Origin: Mycobacterium sp. 1554424.7
GTDB lineage: Bacteria; Actinomycetota; Actinomycetes; Mycobacteriales; Mycobacteriaceae
DNA: 64,000 nucleotides
NCBI RefSeq assembly: GCF_001665295.1
Contig: NZ_LZSE01000107.1
Coordinates: forward strand, 1 to 64,000
Direction of reading: 5' to 3'
A model generated the notes under the pieces. The model was given only the letters and a program-made list of their open reading frames with translations. It was not told the DNA's origin and did no database searches. Positions 43,913-52,956 of this stretch are shown here, piece by piece (position 1 is the stretch's first letter; each line of letters begins with the position of its first letter). Both the position numbers and the translations under genes were made by a program.

Positions 43913-45559
43913 ATGTCGTTTGTAATCGCGGCACCGGAGGCGGTGGCGGCGGCCGCATCGGATTTGGCCGGTATCGAGTCGGCGCTCGGCGCGGCCCGCG
44001 CGGCGGCGGTCTCGACGGCGGGGGTGCTGCCCGCGGCCGAGGATGAGGTGTCCGCGGCCATCGCGGCGCTGTTCTCCGCCCACGGCCAGTACTTTCAGGG
44101 ACTCGGCGCGCAGGTGGCCGCGTTTCATGACCAGTTCGTGCAGACCCTGCGCGCGGCGGGGGCCGGCTACACGGCAGCCGAGGCGGCGAATGCCTCTCCG
44201 CTGCAAACCCTTTGGCAGGACGTGCGGGGGGCGATCAACGCGCCCACGCAATTGTTGTTGAGGACGCCGTTGATCGGCAACGGCACCGATGGTGCGCCCG
44301 GGACCGGGCAGGCCGGCGGCCCGGGCGGCCTGTTGTGGGGCAACGGCGGCAATGGCGGATCCGGCCTGCCGGGGCAACCCGGCGGCCGCGGCGGTAACGC
44401 CGGGTTGTTCGGCAACGGCGGCCGGGGCGGGACCGGCGGGGCCGGTGCGACCGGCGGCGTCGGCGGGGCGGGCGGCACCGGCGGCGTCCTGTTCGGCAAC
44501 GGCGGCGTTGGCGGTACCGGGGGCGCCGGCGCCGCGGGCGGCGGCGTCGGTGGAACCGGCGGGCCCGGCGGGGCGGGCATCGGCCTGCTCAGCCTGGGCG
44601 GCACCGGCGGTGTGGGTGGCGCCGGCGGCGCCGGATTGGCGGGCAGCGCCGGCGCGATCAACGGCGGAACCGGCGGGGCCGGCGGTGTGGGCGGTGCCGG
44701 CGGCCCGAGCTCGGGCTTGTTCGGTGAAGGTGGCACCGGCGGCGCCGGGGGCGACGGCGGCCCCGGCGGCAATACCACCTTCAGCGGCGGCGTCGGGGGC
44801 ACCGGCGGTGCCGGCGGCAACGGCGGTACCGGCCTCAGCGGCGGCCACGGCGGCAACGGCGGTGCCGGCGGCCAGGGCGTCCTCACCACGAGCAGTGGCG
44901 CCATCGCCGGCGGTGGTGGCGGCGGCGGAGGCGCCGGAGGCGGCGGTCAGTTGGGCGGCTTGTTTGTCACGGGCGGCACTGGCGGCACCGCGGGAGCCGG
45001 CGGTCAGGGCGGCGGCGCGGAACTCATCGATCCCAGCCTCGGCCTCGACCTCATCAGCGGCGGTGGCGTCGGGGGTCAGGGCGGCGGCTCCAACCTGCTG
45101 CTGCAGGGCGGCACCGGTGGCGGTGGGGGCGGCGGCGCCGCCATCAACGTCGGTGCCACCGCGATCACCGGCGGCGACGGCGGCGACGGAGCGGGTCCCG
45201 GCGTCTTCGTCCTCAACGGCGGCGCCGGCGGCGCCGTCTCCGGGACCACGGCCTCCGCCGTGGACGTCGCCGGCGGCGGTGGTGGCGGTGGCGGCATCGG
45301 CCTCGGCGGCATCGGTGGCAGCGGCGGCACCGGCGGCGGCATCGGTGGTGGCACCGGCGGCGCGGGCGGCAGCGGCGGCGTCGGCGCCGGCGGCGGCAAC
45401 GGCAACAGCGGCACAGCAAGCGGCGGCGGCACGCCCGGCGCGGGCGGCGTCGGCGACGCCCTCAGCGGCGGTGGCGGTGGTGGCGGTGGCGGCAGCGCCG
45501 CCGTCATGGGCACCGGCACCGGCACCGCCACCGGCGGTCGCGGCGGCACGGGCCTCTAG
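43913..45559 (+). CDS. PE_PGRS family protein
   Basis: The product is 548 residues. The PE domain (1-95) begins [21 protein letters not shown] and has the [24 protein letters not shown] helix with the YxxxD/E-like export context. A linker, [22 protein letters not shown], leads to about 420 residues of GGxGG repeats with interruptions such as LFGNGG and LISGGG. PE_PGRS proteins are exported by ESX-5 to the cell surface. They occur in M. tuberculosis, M. marinum, M. kansasii and relatives but not in the M. avium complex, as I recall. The C-terminus is all PGRS. Confidence 0.93.
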   Translation: MSFVIAAPEAVAAAASDLAGIESALGAARAAAVSTAGVLPAAEDEVSAAIAALFSAHGQYFQGLGAQVAAFHDQFVQTLRAAGAGYTAAEAANASPLQTLWQDVRGAINAPTQLLLRTPLIGNGTDGAPGTGQAGGPGGLLWGNGGNGGSGLPGQPGGRGGNAGLFGNGGRGGTGGAGATGGVGGAGGTGGVLFGNGGVGGTGGAGAAGGGVGGTGGPGGAGIGLLSLGGTGGVGGAGGAGLAGSAGAINGGTGGAGGVGGAGGPSSGLFGEGGTGGAGGDGGPGGNTTFSGGVGGTGGAGGNGGTGLSGGHGGNGGAGGQGVLTTSSGAIAGGGGGGGGAGGGGQLGGLFVTGGTGGTAGAGGQGGGAELIDPSLGLDLISGGGVGGQGGGSNLLLQGGTGGGGGGGAAINVGATAITGGDGGDGAGPGVFVLNGGAGGAVSGTTASAVDVAGGGGGGGGIGLGGIGGSGGTGGGIGGGTGGAGGSGGVGAGGGNGNSGTASGGGTPGAGGVGDALSGGGGGGGGGSAAVMGTGTGTATGGRGGTGL

Positions 45560-45645
45560 CGCCCGAATCAGGATCTCCCGTCGGCCGCTTAACGCAAAAC
45601 CACAGCTTAAATCACCTCGGTAACACGGAATTAACAGCCGTTGCT

Positions 45646-45651
45646 TACTGT
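45646..45651 (+). promoter_or_regulatory. Leaderless -10 candidate for glnA2
   Basis: TACTGT (TANNNT) lies exactly 6 nt before ATG 45658, with no ribosome binding site in between. It points to a leaderless glnA2 mRNA. Confidence 0.55.
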
Positions 45652-45657
45652 CGAGTC

Positions 45658-46998
45658 ATGGATCGACAGAAGGAATTCGTCCTCCGCACCCTGGAGGAAC
45701 GAGACATCCGCTTCGTTCGGCTCTGGTTCACCGACGTGCTCGGCTACCTCAAGTCCGTCGCCATCGCGCCGGCCGAACTCGAAGGCGCCTTCGAGGAGGG
45801 CATCGGCTTCGACGGGTCCTCGATCGAGGGCTTCGCACGCGTCTCCGAATCCGACACGGTCGCCAACCCCGACCCGTCGACGTTCCAGGTGCTGCCCTGG
45901 GCCACCTCGTCCGGCCACCACCACTCCGCGCGGATGTTCTGCGACATCACCATGCCCGACGGCTCGCCGTCGTGGGCGGACCCGCGGCACGTGCTGCGAC
46001 GCCAGCTGCAGAAGGCCAACGACCTCGGCTTTTCCTGCTACGTGCACCCCGAGATCGAATTCTTCCTGCTGGAGTCCGGCCCCAACGACGGGTCGAGGCC
46101 TATCCCCGTCGACAGCGCCGGCTACTTCGACCAGGCGGTGCACGACTCCGCGTCCAACTTCCGCCGGGACGCCATCGAGGCCCTCGAGTTCATGGGCATC
46201 TCGGTCGAGTTCAGCCATCACGAGGGCGCGCCCGGCCAGCAGGAGATCGACCTGCGCTTCGCCGACGCGCTGTCGATGGCCGACAACGTCATGACGTTCC
46301 GCTACGTCATCAAGGAAGTCGCGCTCGAGAACGGCGCGCGGGCGTCGTTCATGCCCAAGCCCTTCGCGGAACACCCCGGCTCGGCCATGCACACCCACAT
46401 GAGCCTGTTCGAGGGCGACGTCAACGCCTTCCACAGCACCGACGATCCGCTGCAGCTCTCGGACGTGGGCAAGTCGTTCATCGCCGGGATCCTCGAACAC
46501 GCCTCGGAGATCAGCGCCGTCACCAACCAATGGGTCAACTCCTACAAGCGGCTGGTGCAGGGTGGGGAGGCGCCCACGAACGCGTCGTGGGGGGCGGCCA
46601 ACCGGTCGGCGCTGGTGCGGGTCCCGATGTACACGCCGCACAAGACGTCGTCGCGGCGGATCGAGGTGCGCAGCCCCGATTCGGCGTGCAACCCGTACCT
46701 GGCGTTCGCGGTGCTGCTGGCCGCCGGATTGCGTGGGGTGGAGAAGGGTTATGTGCTCGGGCCGCAGGCCGAGGACAACGTGTGGGACCTGACGCCCGAG
46801 GAACGCCTCACGATGGGCTACCGCGAGCTGCCGACCAGCCTGGACGCAGCGCTGCGCGCCATGGAGGCCTCCGAGCTCGTCGCGGAAACGTTGGGGGAGC
46901 ACGTGTTTGACTTCTTCCTGCGCAACAAGCGCACGGAGTGGGCGAATTACCGCAGCCACGTCACGCCCTACGAGCTGAGGACCTACCTCTCGCTGTAG
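45658..46998 (+). CDS. glnA2: Type I glutamine synthetase GlnA2
   Basis: The 446 residues match M. tuberculosis Rv2222c. The N-terminal beta-grasp has GFDGSSIEGFARVSESD; metal-binding glutamates lie in HPEIEFFLLE and SHHEGAPGQQEIDLRF; the ATP site includes ASFMPKPFAEHPGSAMHTHMSL. NRSALVRVPMYTP and RSPDSACNPYLAFA follow. Where GlnA1 has its adenylylation tyrosine, this protein has DNVWDLTPEE, a tryptophan, so GlnE control at that site is absent. It forms glutamine from glutamate, ammonia and ATP; its physiological weight beside GlnA1 is smaller. The next gene is glnE, 18 nt downstream. Confidence 0.95.
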   Translation: MDRQKEFVLRTLEERDIRFVRLWFTDVLGYLKSVAIAPAELEGAFEEGIGFDGSSIEGFARVSESDTVANPDPSTFQVLPWATSSGHHHSARMFCDITMPDGSPSWADPRHVLRRQLQKANDLGFSCYVHPEIEFFLLESGPNDGSRPIPVDSAGYFDQAVHDSASNFRRDAIEALEFMGISVEFSHHEGAPGQQEIDLRFADALSMADNVMTFRYVIKEVALENGARASFMPKPFAEHPGSAMHTHMSLFEGDVNAFHSTDDPLQLSDVGKSFIAGILEHASEISAVTNQWVNSYKRLVQGGEAPTNASWGAANRSALVRVPMYTPHKTSSRRIEVRSPDSACNPYLAFAVLLAAGLRGVEKGYVLGPQAEDNVWDLTPEERLTMGYRELPTSLDAALRAMEASELVAETLGEHVFDFFLRNKRTEWANYRSHVTPYELRTYLSL

Positions 46999-47009
46999 GC
47001 GGGCTGCGC

Positions 47010-47015
47010 TACCGT
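47010..47015 (+). promoter_or_regulatory. -10 candidate for glnE
   Basis: TACCGT lies 7 nt before the GTG at 47023, the third codon of the conventional frame. This would give glnE its own leaderless promoter and a start two residues shorter. Confidence 0.4.
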
Positions 47016-47016
47016 C

Positions 47017-50001
47017 GTGGTCGTGACCAAACCCGCGACCGAGCGCCCCCGGCTGCCCAGCGTGGGCCGGCTCGGGCTGGTCGACCCACCCGCGGGTGAC
47101 CGTCTGGCGCAGCTGGGTTGGTACGAGCGCGACGACCAGAACTACGTCGACCGGTTGTGGGCGTTGTCGCGCGCGCCCGACCCCGACGCCGCGCTGCGGG
47201 TGCTGGTTCGGCTGTGGGAGAACCCGAACAGCGGCTGGGACGAACTGAGCGCCGCGCTGCTCACCGAACGCGGGCTGCGGGGTCGGCTGTTCGGGGTGCT
47301 CGGCTCGTCGCTGGCGCTGGGCGATCACCTGGCCGCCAACCCGCAGTCCTGGAAGCTGTTGCGGGGCAAGGCACACCTGCCTTCGCGCGACGAACTGCTC
47401 GCGACGTTCACCGAGTGTGTCGACGAGGCGCCCTGCGCCCCGGACTCGGTGGTGGAGCGCCTGCGCATCCTGTACCGCGACCAGCTGATGGTGTTGGCGG
47501 CCCTCGACGTGGCCGCCACGGTCGAGGACGAGCCGGTCCTGCCGTTCACCGTGGTGGCCGCGCAGCTGTCGGACCTGGCGGACGCCGCGCTCGCCGCCGC
47601 GCTGCGGGTGGCCGAGGTCAGCGTGTGCGGCGATCGGACGCCGCCGCGCCTGGCCGTCATCGCAATGGGCAAATGCGGTGCGCGCGAACTGAACTACGTC
47701 AGTGACGTCGACGTCATCTTCGTCGGCGAGCGCGCCGACGCGGAGACCACCCGCGTGGCCAGCGAGATGATGCGGGTGGCGTCGTCGGCCTTCTTCGAGG
47801 TCGACGCCGGGCTGCGGCCGGAGGGCCGCAGCGGCGAGCTGGTCCGCACCCTCGAATCGCACGTCGCCTACTACCAGCGCTGGGCCAAGACGTGGGAGTT
47901 CCAGGCGCTGCTGAAGGCGCGGGCCGCCGTCGGCGACGCCGAACTCGGCGAGCGCTACCTGGCCGCCCTGACGCCGATGGTCTGGGTCGCCTGCGAGCGG
48001 GAGGATTTCGTCGTCGAGGTCCAGGCCATGCGCCGGCGGGTGGAGCGGCTGGTGCCCGCCGAGGTCCGCGGCCGCGAGCTCAAACTCGGCAGCGGCGGGC
48101 TGCGGGACGTGGAGTTCGCGGTGCAGCTGCTGCAGCTGGTGCACGGCCGCAGCGACGGCTCCCTGCACGTGGCCTCCACGGTGGACGCGTTGAACGCGCT
48201 GGGCCAGGGCGGCTACATCGGGCGCGAGGACGCGGCGAACCTGACCGCCTCCTACGAGTTCCTCCGGCTGCTCGAGCACCGGCTGCAGCTGCAGCGGCTC
48301 AAGCGCACCCATCTGCTGCCGGAGCCCGACGACGACGAGGCGGTGCGCTGGCTGGCCCGCGCGGCGCACATCCGGCCCGACGGCCGCCACGACGCCGCGG
48401 GGGTGCTGCGCGAGGAGCTCCGGCACCAGAACGTGCGAGTGTCGGGGCTGCACGCCAAGCTCTTCTACCAGCCGCTGCTGGAGTCGATCGGGCCGGCCGG
48501 CCTGGAGATCGCGCACGGCATCACCTCCGAGGGCGCGGAGCGGCAGCTGGCGGCGCTGGGCTACGAGGGCCCGCAGACCGCGCTGAAGCACATGTCGGCG
48601 CTGGTCAACCAGAGCGGGCGGCGCGGCCGGGTGCAGTCGGTGCTGCTGCCGAGGCTGCTGAACTGGATGTCCTACGCGCCCGACCCGGACGGCGGGTTGC
48701 TGGCCTACCGGCGGCTGTCCGAGGCGCTGGCCGGGGAGAGCTGGTACCTGTCCACGCTGCGCGACAAGCCGGCGGTGGCCCGGCGGCTCATGCACGTGCT
48801 GGGGACCTCGGCCTACGTGCCGGACCTGCTGATGCGCGCGCCCCGGGTGATTCAGGACTACGGCGACAGTCCGGGCCGCCCGAAACTGCTCGAGACCGAC
48901 TCTGCCACCGTGGCGCGGGCGCTGATCGCCTCGGCGAGTCGCCACCCCGACCCGGTGCGCGCGATCGCCGCCGCGCGGGCGCTGCGCCGCCGGGAGCTGG
49001 CCCGCGTCGGTTCGGCCGATCTGCTCGGCTTCCTCGAGGTCACCGACGTGTGCAAGGCGCTCACCTCGGTGTGGGTGGCGGTGCTGCAGGCCGCCCTGGA
49101 CGCGCTGATCCGGGCCAACCTGCCCGCGGGCGGTAAGGCGCCGGCGGCCATCGCGGTCATCGGCATGGGCCGGCTGGGCGGCGCCGAGCTGGGCTACGGG
49201 TCCGACGCCGACGTGATGTTCGTCTGCGAGCCGGCCCACGGCGTGGACGACTCGCAGGCGGTGCGATGGTCGACGACGATCGCCGAGCAGGTTCGGGCGC
49301 TGTTGGGCACGCCCAGCGTCGACCCGCCGCTCGAGGTCGACGCGAACCTGCGGCCCGAGGGCCGCAGCGGCCCGCTGGTCCGCACCCTAAGCTCATACAC
49401 CGCCTATTACGCACAGTGGGCGCAACCGTGGGAGATCCAGGCCCTGCTGCGTGCGCACGCGGTCGCCGGCGACGCCGAGCTGGGCCAGCGGTTCCTGGTG
49501 ATGGCCGACCAGACGCGCTACCCGCCCGACGGAGTATCGGCCGAGGCGGTGCGCGAAATCCGCCGCATCAAGGCCCGCGTCGAGTCGGAGCGGTTGCCGC
49601 GCGGGGCCGACCCCAACACCCACACCAAGCTGGGTCGCGGGGGATTGGCCGACATCGAGTGGACCGTTCAGCTCATGCAGCTGCGGCACGCTCACCGGGT
49701 CCCGGCGCTCCACAACACCTCGACGCTGGAATCCCTGGACGCCATCGCGGCGGCCGACCTGGTGCCGGCCGATGACGTGGACCTGCTGCGGCAGGCCTGG
49801 CTGACCGCCACCCGGGCGCGCAACGCGCTGGTGTTGGTCCGCGGCAAGCCCACCGACCAGCTGCCGGGGCCGGGGCGCCAGCTCAAGGCGGTCGCGGTCG
49901 CCGCGGGCTGGTCATCCGACGACGGCGGCGAGTTCCTGGACAATTATCTGCGGGTGACGCGCCGGGCAAAAGCGGTGGTGCGCAAGGTGTTTGGAAGTTG
50001 A
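47017..50001 (+). CDS. glnE: Glutamine synthetase adenylyltransferase/adenylyl-removase GlnE
   Basis: The 994 residues equal the M. tuberculosis protein. Two nucleotidyltransferase domains are visible: the N-terminal one with [13 protein letters not shown] (about 228-240; deadenylylation) and the C-terminal one with [11 protein letters not shown] (about 727-737; adenylylation). Each is followed by an [10 protein letters not shown]- or [10 protein letters not shown]-type segment and a helical regulatory domain. GlnE adds or removes AMP on GlnA1 Tyr406 in response to nitrogen state. The start may be GTG 47017 or GTG 47023. It is essential in M. tuberculosis, according to reports I recall. Confidence 0.95.
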   Translation: MVVTKPATERPRLPSVGRLGLVDPPAGDRLAQLGWYERDDQNYVDRLWALSRAPDPDAALRVLVRLWENPNSGWDELSAALLTERGLRGRLFGVLGSSLALGDHLAANPQSWKLLRGKAHLPSRDELLATFTECVDEAPCAPDSVVERLRILYRDQLMVLAALDVAATVEDEPVLPFTVVAAQLSDLADAALAAALRVAEVSVCGDRTPPRLAVIAMGKCGARELNYVSDVDVIFVGERADAETTRVASEMMRVASSAFFEVDAGLRPEGRSGELVRTLESHVAYYQRWAKTWEFQALLKARAAVGDAELGERYLAALTPMVWVACEREDFVVEVQAMRRRVERLVPAEVRGRELKLGSGGLRDVEFAVQLLQLVHGRSDGSLHVASTVDALNALGQGGYIGREDAANLTASYEFLRLLEHRLQLQRLKRTHLLPEPDDDEAVRWLARAAHIRPDGRHDAAGVLREELRHQNVRVSGLHAKLFYQPLLESIGPAGLEIAHGITSEGAERQLAALGYEGPQTALKHMSALVNQSGRRGRVQSVLLPRLLNWMSYAPDPDGGLLAYRRLSEALAGESWYLSTLRDKPAVARRLMHVLGTSAYVPDLLMRAPRVIQDYGDSPGRPKLLETDSATVARALIASASRHPDPVRAIAAARALRRRELARVGSADLLGFLEVTDVCKALTSVWVAVLQAALDALIRANLPAGGKAPAAIAVIGMGRLGGAELGYGSDADVMFVCEPAHGVDDSQAVRWSTTIAEQVRALLGTPSVDPPLEVDANLRPEGRSGPLVRTLSSYTAYYAQWAQPWEIQALLRAHAVAGDAELGQRFLVMADQTRYPPDGVSAEAVREIRRIKARVESERLPRGADPNTHTKLGRGGLADIEWTVQLMQLRHAHRVPALHNTSTLESLDAIAAADLVPADDVDLLRQAWLTATRARNALVLVRGKPTDQLPGPGRQLKAVAVAAGWSSDDGGEFLDNYLRVTRRAKAVVRKVFGS

Positions 50002-50018
50002 GTCAGGAGGCCGGCGCG

Positions 50019-50645
50019 TTGGACGCCATATTCGAGGTGCTCAGCGCGGCGGAAGCCCAACGCGTGACGGCCCTGTACACCCCGCTGGCGGACGCCGTGC
50101 GGGAACTGATCGACGCGACGATCCGGACCGACGCCGACGACGACGTCGTCGCCGACGCGCGATCCGCGATCGAGGCCGTCACCAAGTCGCTGCGGCAACG
50201 GACCCGGCCGCTCGGGGTGACCTACCGCGTCGAGGGCGGCCGCCCGCTGACGCTGGGCAACGCGGCGATCGGCCTGGGTAACCCGATCGCCCCGCCGGTC
50301 GTCGTCCACCACGAGGGCGGCGGCCGGTGCTGGAGCGAGTTCGTCCTCGGGACGGCATACGAGGGCCCGCCCAAGCTGGTGCACGGTGGGGTGAGCGCGC
50401 TGATACTCGACCACATGCTGGGCGAGGCCGCCAGCGAGGGGCTGTCCAAGCCGCGGTTCACCGGGACCATCACCGTGAAGTACCTGCGCGGCACCCCGCT
50501 CGGACCGCTTCGCTCCGAGGCGTGGTTCGAGCGCAAGGATGGTGTGAAAGCCTTTGCGCGCGGCTTCATTGCGGACGCCGCGGGGATCACCGTCGAAGCC
50601 GAAGGCGTCTTCATCGAGCCGTCGTGGGCCAGGGAAGCCGGATGA
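50019..50645 (+). CDS. PaaI-type hotdog thioesterase
   Basis: The product is 208 residues. TTG 50019 is preferred because AGGAGG (50005-50010) lies 8 nt upstream; an earlier TTG at 49998 overlaps the glnE stop but lacks a site. The C-terminal hotdog fold has GTAYEGPPKLVHGGVSALILDHMLG, where the HGG turn and aspartate mark 4HBT-family thioesterases, then TGTITVKYLRGTPLG. The N-terminal 70 residues are helical. It would hydrolyse an acyl-CoA. The next gene overlaps by ATGA. Confidence 0.85.
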   Translation: MDAIFEVLSAAEAQRVTALYTPLADAVRELIDATIRTDADDDVVADARSAIEAVTKSLRQRTRPLGVTYRVEGGRPLTLGNAAIGLGNPIAPPVVVHHEGGGRCWSEFVLGTAYEGPPKLVHGGVSALILDHMLGEAASEGLSKPRFTGTITVKYLRGTPLGPLRSEAWFERKDGVKAFARGFIADAAGITVEAEGVFIEPSWAREAG

Positions 50646-51502
50646 AGTTCTACGTCAGCAGCGCCTTTTTGAACACCCGCGAGATCCTCGAGATCGCCAA
50701 GGCCGCCGACGAACTCGGCTACGACGGGATCGGGATCCCCGACCACGTCGTCAACCTGGAGACCCTCGACACTCCCTACCCGTACACCAAGGACGGCCAA
50801 CGGCGCTGGCAGCCCTTCACCGACTGGCCCGACCCTTGGGTCCTCGTCGGCGCGCTGGCCCAGGTCAGCACCAGGCTGCGGTTCGTCACCACCGTCTACA
50901 TTCCCGCCATGCGTAATCCCTACTCGGCCGCGAAAGCCATTGGCACCGCGGCTGTTTTGGCGTCGGGGCGGGTGGAGCTCGGTATCGGCGTCGGCTGGTG
51001 CCGCGAGGAATTCGCCTTGATGGGCGAGCGGTTCGAGGCGCGCGGTAAACGCACCGACGAGATCATCGAGCTGATGCGGGCGCTGTGGCGGCCCGGCTGG
51101 GCCGAGTTCGACGGCGCGTTCTACCGCACACCGCGGCTGGAGATGGAGCCGACGCCGCCACCGATACCCGTGTACGTCGGCGGGCTCAGCGATATCGCGC
51201 TGCGCCGCGCCGCCCGTAACGATGGCTGGATCGGCGACCTGATCAAGACCGATCGGGCCATCGAGGCGGTGGGCCGGTTGCGGGAGCTGCGGGCCGAACT
51301 TGGCTTGTCCATGGACGATTTCACGATCCTGACGCCGCTGACTGACGCGTTCACCACCGCCGACTACCGGCGCGCCGCCGACGCCGGCATCACCGGCATC
51401 ATCACCATGCCGTGGATGTTCTACACCGGCCCGGACGCCTCGCTGGACGACAAGATCGACGGCATGCAGCGCTTCCGCAAGGACCTCTCGCTCGACGGCT
51501 AG
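50642..51502 (+). CDS. F420-dependent LLM-class oxidoreductase
   Basis: The product is 286 residues from ATG 50642, overlapping the thioesterase stop. The luciferase-like TIM barrel shows GYDGIGIPDHVV (about 27-38), LRFVTTVYIPAMRNPYSAAK, RVELGIGVGWCREEF and a C-terminal ITMPWMFYTGP. Mycobacterial members mostly use coenzyme F420 to reduce or oxidise a small molecule. With the overlapping thioesterase it forms a two-gene operon behind glnE that I do not recall at this site in M. tuberculosis. Confidence 0.88.
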   Translation: MKFYVSSAFLNTREILEIAKAADELGYDGIGIPDHVVNLETLDTPYPYTKDGQRRWQPFTDWPDPWVLVGALAQVSTRLRFVTTVYIPAMRNPYSAAKAIGTAAVLASGRVELGIGVGWCREEFALMGERFEARGKRTDEIIELMRALWRPGWAEFDGAFYRTPRLEMEPTPPPIPVYVGGLSDIALRRAARNDGWIGDLIKTDRAIEAVGRLRELRAELGLSMDDFTILTPLTDAFTTADYRRAADAGITGIITMPWMFYTGPDASLDDKIDGMQRFRKDLSLDG

Positions 51503-51505
51503 AAT
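51500..51505 (+). promoter_or_regulatory. Leaderless -10 candidate overlapping a stop codon
   Basis: TAGAAT fits TANNNT, and its first three bases are the stop codon of the LLM gene. Six nt later comes the GTG start of the next gene, with no ribosome binding site between. Confidence 0.55.
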
Positions 51506-51511
51506 TTACCG

Positions 51512-51730
51512 GTGGCTTTCACGGTCGTTTTCAGCAACGGTGAACCGCGGGATTACGGCGCCTTCGACAGCTACGAGGTCACCGACGCGGGGGTGCTGAT
51601 CATCTCGATGCACCGCGAAGACGTCGAGCGCCATTACGTCGCGCCCGGGGGCTGGCTGGAGGTCGTGGAGATGGCCGAGGGCCAGCCCGTCCGGATGACG
51701 CGCGGGATCCTGGGCCGCCGCCCCGGTTGA
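51512..51730 (+). CDS. Small hypothetical protein
   Basis: The product is 72 residues from GTG 51512. It has a beta-rich pattern (FTVVFSNGEPRDYGAFDSYEV, GVLIISMHREDVERHYVAPG, WLEVVE). I do not recognise the family. A strong hairpin terminator begins 5 nt after its stop codon, which supports a real gene. Confidence 0.7.
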   Translation: MAFTVVFSNGEPRDYGAFDSYEVTDAGVLIISMHREDVERHYVAPGGWLEVVEMAEGQPVRMTRGILGRRPG

Positions 51731-51734
51731 GGTG

Positions 51735-51794
51735 GCGAGCAGACGTAAAAGCCCCCGCACGCTCGGCGTGTCGGGGGCTTTTACGTCTGCTCGC
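51735..51794. terminator. Perfect 23-bp hairpin terminator, copy 1
   Basis: The arms 51735-51757 and 51772-51794 are exact inverted copies. An inner CACGC/GCGTG stem and a 3-nt loop top the hairpin. The arms carry AAAAGCCCCCG and CGGGGGCTTTT, giving a GC stem followed by T-runs on both strands, so it can end transcription in either direction. A near-copy lies at 52899. Confidence 0.9.
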
Positions 51795-51966
51795 GAGGCT
51801 GCGGTAGAAGGGGTTCGGCGCGGCGCGTCGCGACACTTAGTTGGTTGCAAAGACACGCCGCCGAGGCTCTCCGTCGTTTAAGTCTCGACGCTTGAGACGA
51901 CACGTTGTCGTGGTGGTGATGGCCCTCGGCGCGGCGATTTGCTGCTCCGCGAGCCGACGTCAGTGC

Positions 51967-51972
51967 TAACGT
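51967..51972 (+). promoter_or_regulatory. Leaderless -10 candidate for the DUF2510 gene
   Basis: TAACGT lies 6 nt before ATG 51979 within a GTGCTAACGTGCGCCC block. The same block recurs before the next gene with one change. Confidence 0.6.
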
Positions 51973-51978
51973 GCGCCC

Positions 51979-52221
51979 ATGGACCCGGCTGACTTTGGGC
52001 CAATATGGGCACTTTTCGTCGGTGGCCTCATCTTCGCGTGGGCGGTTACCTCGATCATCGTGCTCAGGCTGAGGAAGCGACGCGGTCAGGGCCTGCCCGC
52101 GATCGGGGGTTCGTGGGGGTCGCCACCGACGTTGCCGCCCGCCGGCTGGTACCCCGATCCGTCTTCCGGCCACGCTCAGCGTTATTGGGATGGCCGCCAG
52201 TGGAGTGACTTGACCCGTTGA
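51979..52221 (+). CDS. DUF2510 membrane protein
   Basis: The product is 80 residues. One transmembrane helix (about 9-30, WALFVGGLIFAWAVTSIIVL) is followed by a basic stop-transfer run, RLRKRR. A DUF2510 module lies at the C-terminus, PPAGWYPDPSSGHAQRYWDG. DUF2510 is a short Trp-rich actinobacterial membrane-associated domain of unknown function. It lies in the cassette bracketed by two terminator copies. Confidence 0.85.
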   Translation: MDPADFGPIWALFVGGLIFAWAVTSIIVLRLRKRRGQGLPAIGGSWGSPPTLPPAGWYPDPSSGHAQRYWDGRQWSDLTR

Positions 52222-52237
52222 GCTCACCAATGGGTGC

Positions 52238-52243
52238 TAGCGT
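52238..52243 (+). promoter_or_regulatory. Leaderless -10 candidate for the 202-residue membrane gene
   Basis: TAGCGT lies 6 nt before ATG 52250 in GTGCTAGCGTGCGCCC. This differs by one base from the block before the DUF2510 gene. Confidence 0.6.
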
Positions 52244-52249
52244 GCGCCC

Positions 52250-52858
52250 ATGAACCTGGCGCATCAAGCAAGCGCATCGGTGCGGTTCGCCGCGTACGGA
52301 GAATTCCTAGGCTTGCATCTCCCGGCCTGGGGACTGTTGCTGCTATCGCTCGTTTCAATGGGCGCGTTCTTGCTCGTGTTCTATTACGTGCCCGGCCAGA
52401 TCTTGGGCAGACGGAAACGAGGCCCCGACTTCAAGGGTCCGGTCCTGACCGGCACGGCGCGCGTTCAACAAATGGCTCCTGACGTGGGTTCGTGGTCGAT
52501 TCCGCCGGTGTACGTGATTGGTTTAAGCGTCCAAGTCCGCGGCCGCGAACCGTACGCGGCGAGCGCCAAGCAGCAGGTGCCCAAGGAGGCGTATCGCGCC
52601 CTTAAACGTGCCGGCGGCACGGTCGCGGTACAGGTTGATTCCGCCAACCCACTCTACGTTTGGATCGATTTCACCCGACCGGTGCTGCCGGCGTACGCGG
52701 ATTGGCCGCCACCCGGACAGGGGTCCGGGTCGTCGTACGCAAACCTGTCGCCGGGCGTCAGAACGTACGTGACGGTTTTGTGGTGGCTGGTCGGCATCGG
52801 CAGCATCGGCGGACTCGCCGTCTTGGTAGCCCTCTTCATTGCCTTTAGGCACTCTTAG
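52250..52858 (+). CDS. Two-helix membrane protein
   Basis: The product is 202 residues. An N-terminal helix (about 26-50, WGLLLLSLVSMGAFLLVFYYV) and a C-terminal helix (about 172-198) enclose a domain of about 120 residues with VLTGTARVQQMAPD, a beta-rich segment and PLYVWIDFTRP, similar in style to DUF3592-type proteins. Function is unknown. It shares its upstream block with the DUF2510 gene 29 nt before it. Confidence 0.75.
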   Translation: MNLAHQASASVRFAAYGEFLGLHLPAWGLLLLSLVSMGAFLLVFYYVPGQILGRRKRGPDFKGPVLTGTARVQQMAPDVGSWSIPPVYVIGLSVQVRGREPYAASAKQQVPKEAYRALKRAGGTVAVQVDSANPLYVWIDFTRPVLPAYADWPPPGQGSGSSYANLSPGVRTYVTVLWWLVGIGSIGGLAVLVALFIAFRHS

Positions 52859-52898
52859 ACGACGAAACCGCCCGCGCGGCAAGCTAACCCGCGCGGAC

Positions 52899-52950
52899 AG
52901 CAGACGCAAAGCCCCCGCACGCTCGTGTCGGGGGCCTTTACGTCTGCTCG
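52899..52950. terminator. Hairpin terminator, copy 2, after glnA1
   Basis: The stem AGCAGACGCAAAGCCCCCG at 52899 pairs with CGGGGGCCTTTACGTCTGCT at 52929-52948, with one mismatch and one bulge. It ends 7 nt before the glnA1 stop codon. Its sequence, and the flanking CTCGCGAGGCT, repeat copy 1 at 51735. Confidence 0.85.
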
Positions 52951-52956
52951 CGAGGC

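Noticed and set aside
44290-45550. Dense short repeats resembling a CRISPR or minisatellite
   Set aside because: They encode Gly-Gly-x-Gly-Gly repeats of a PE_PGRS protein in one open frame; there are no uniform repeats with unique spacers.
45631-49239. Reverse-strand open frame of over 1200 codons across glnA2 and glnE
   Set aside because: It is antisense to two clearly recognised genes and has no motifs; long antisense frames are expected at this GC content.
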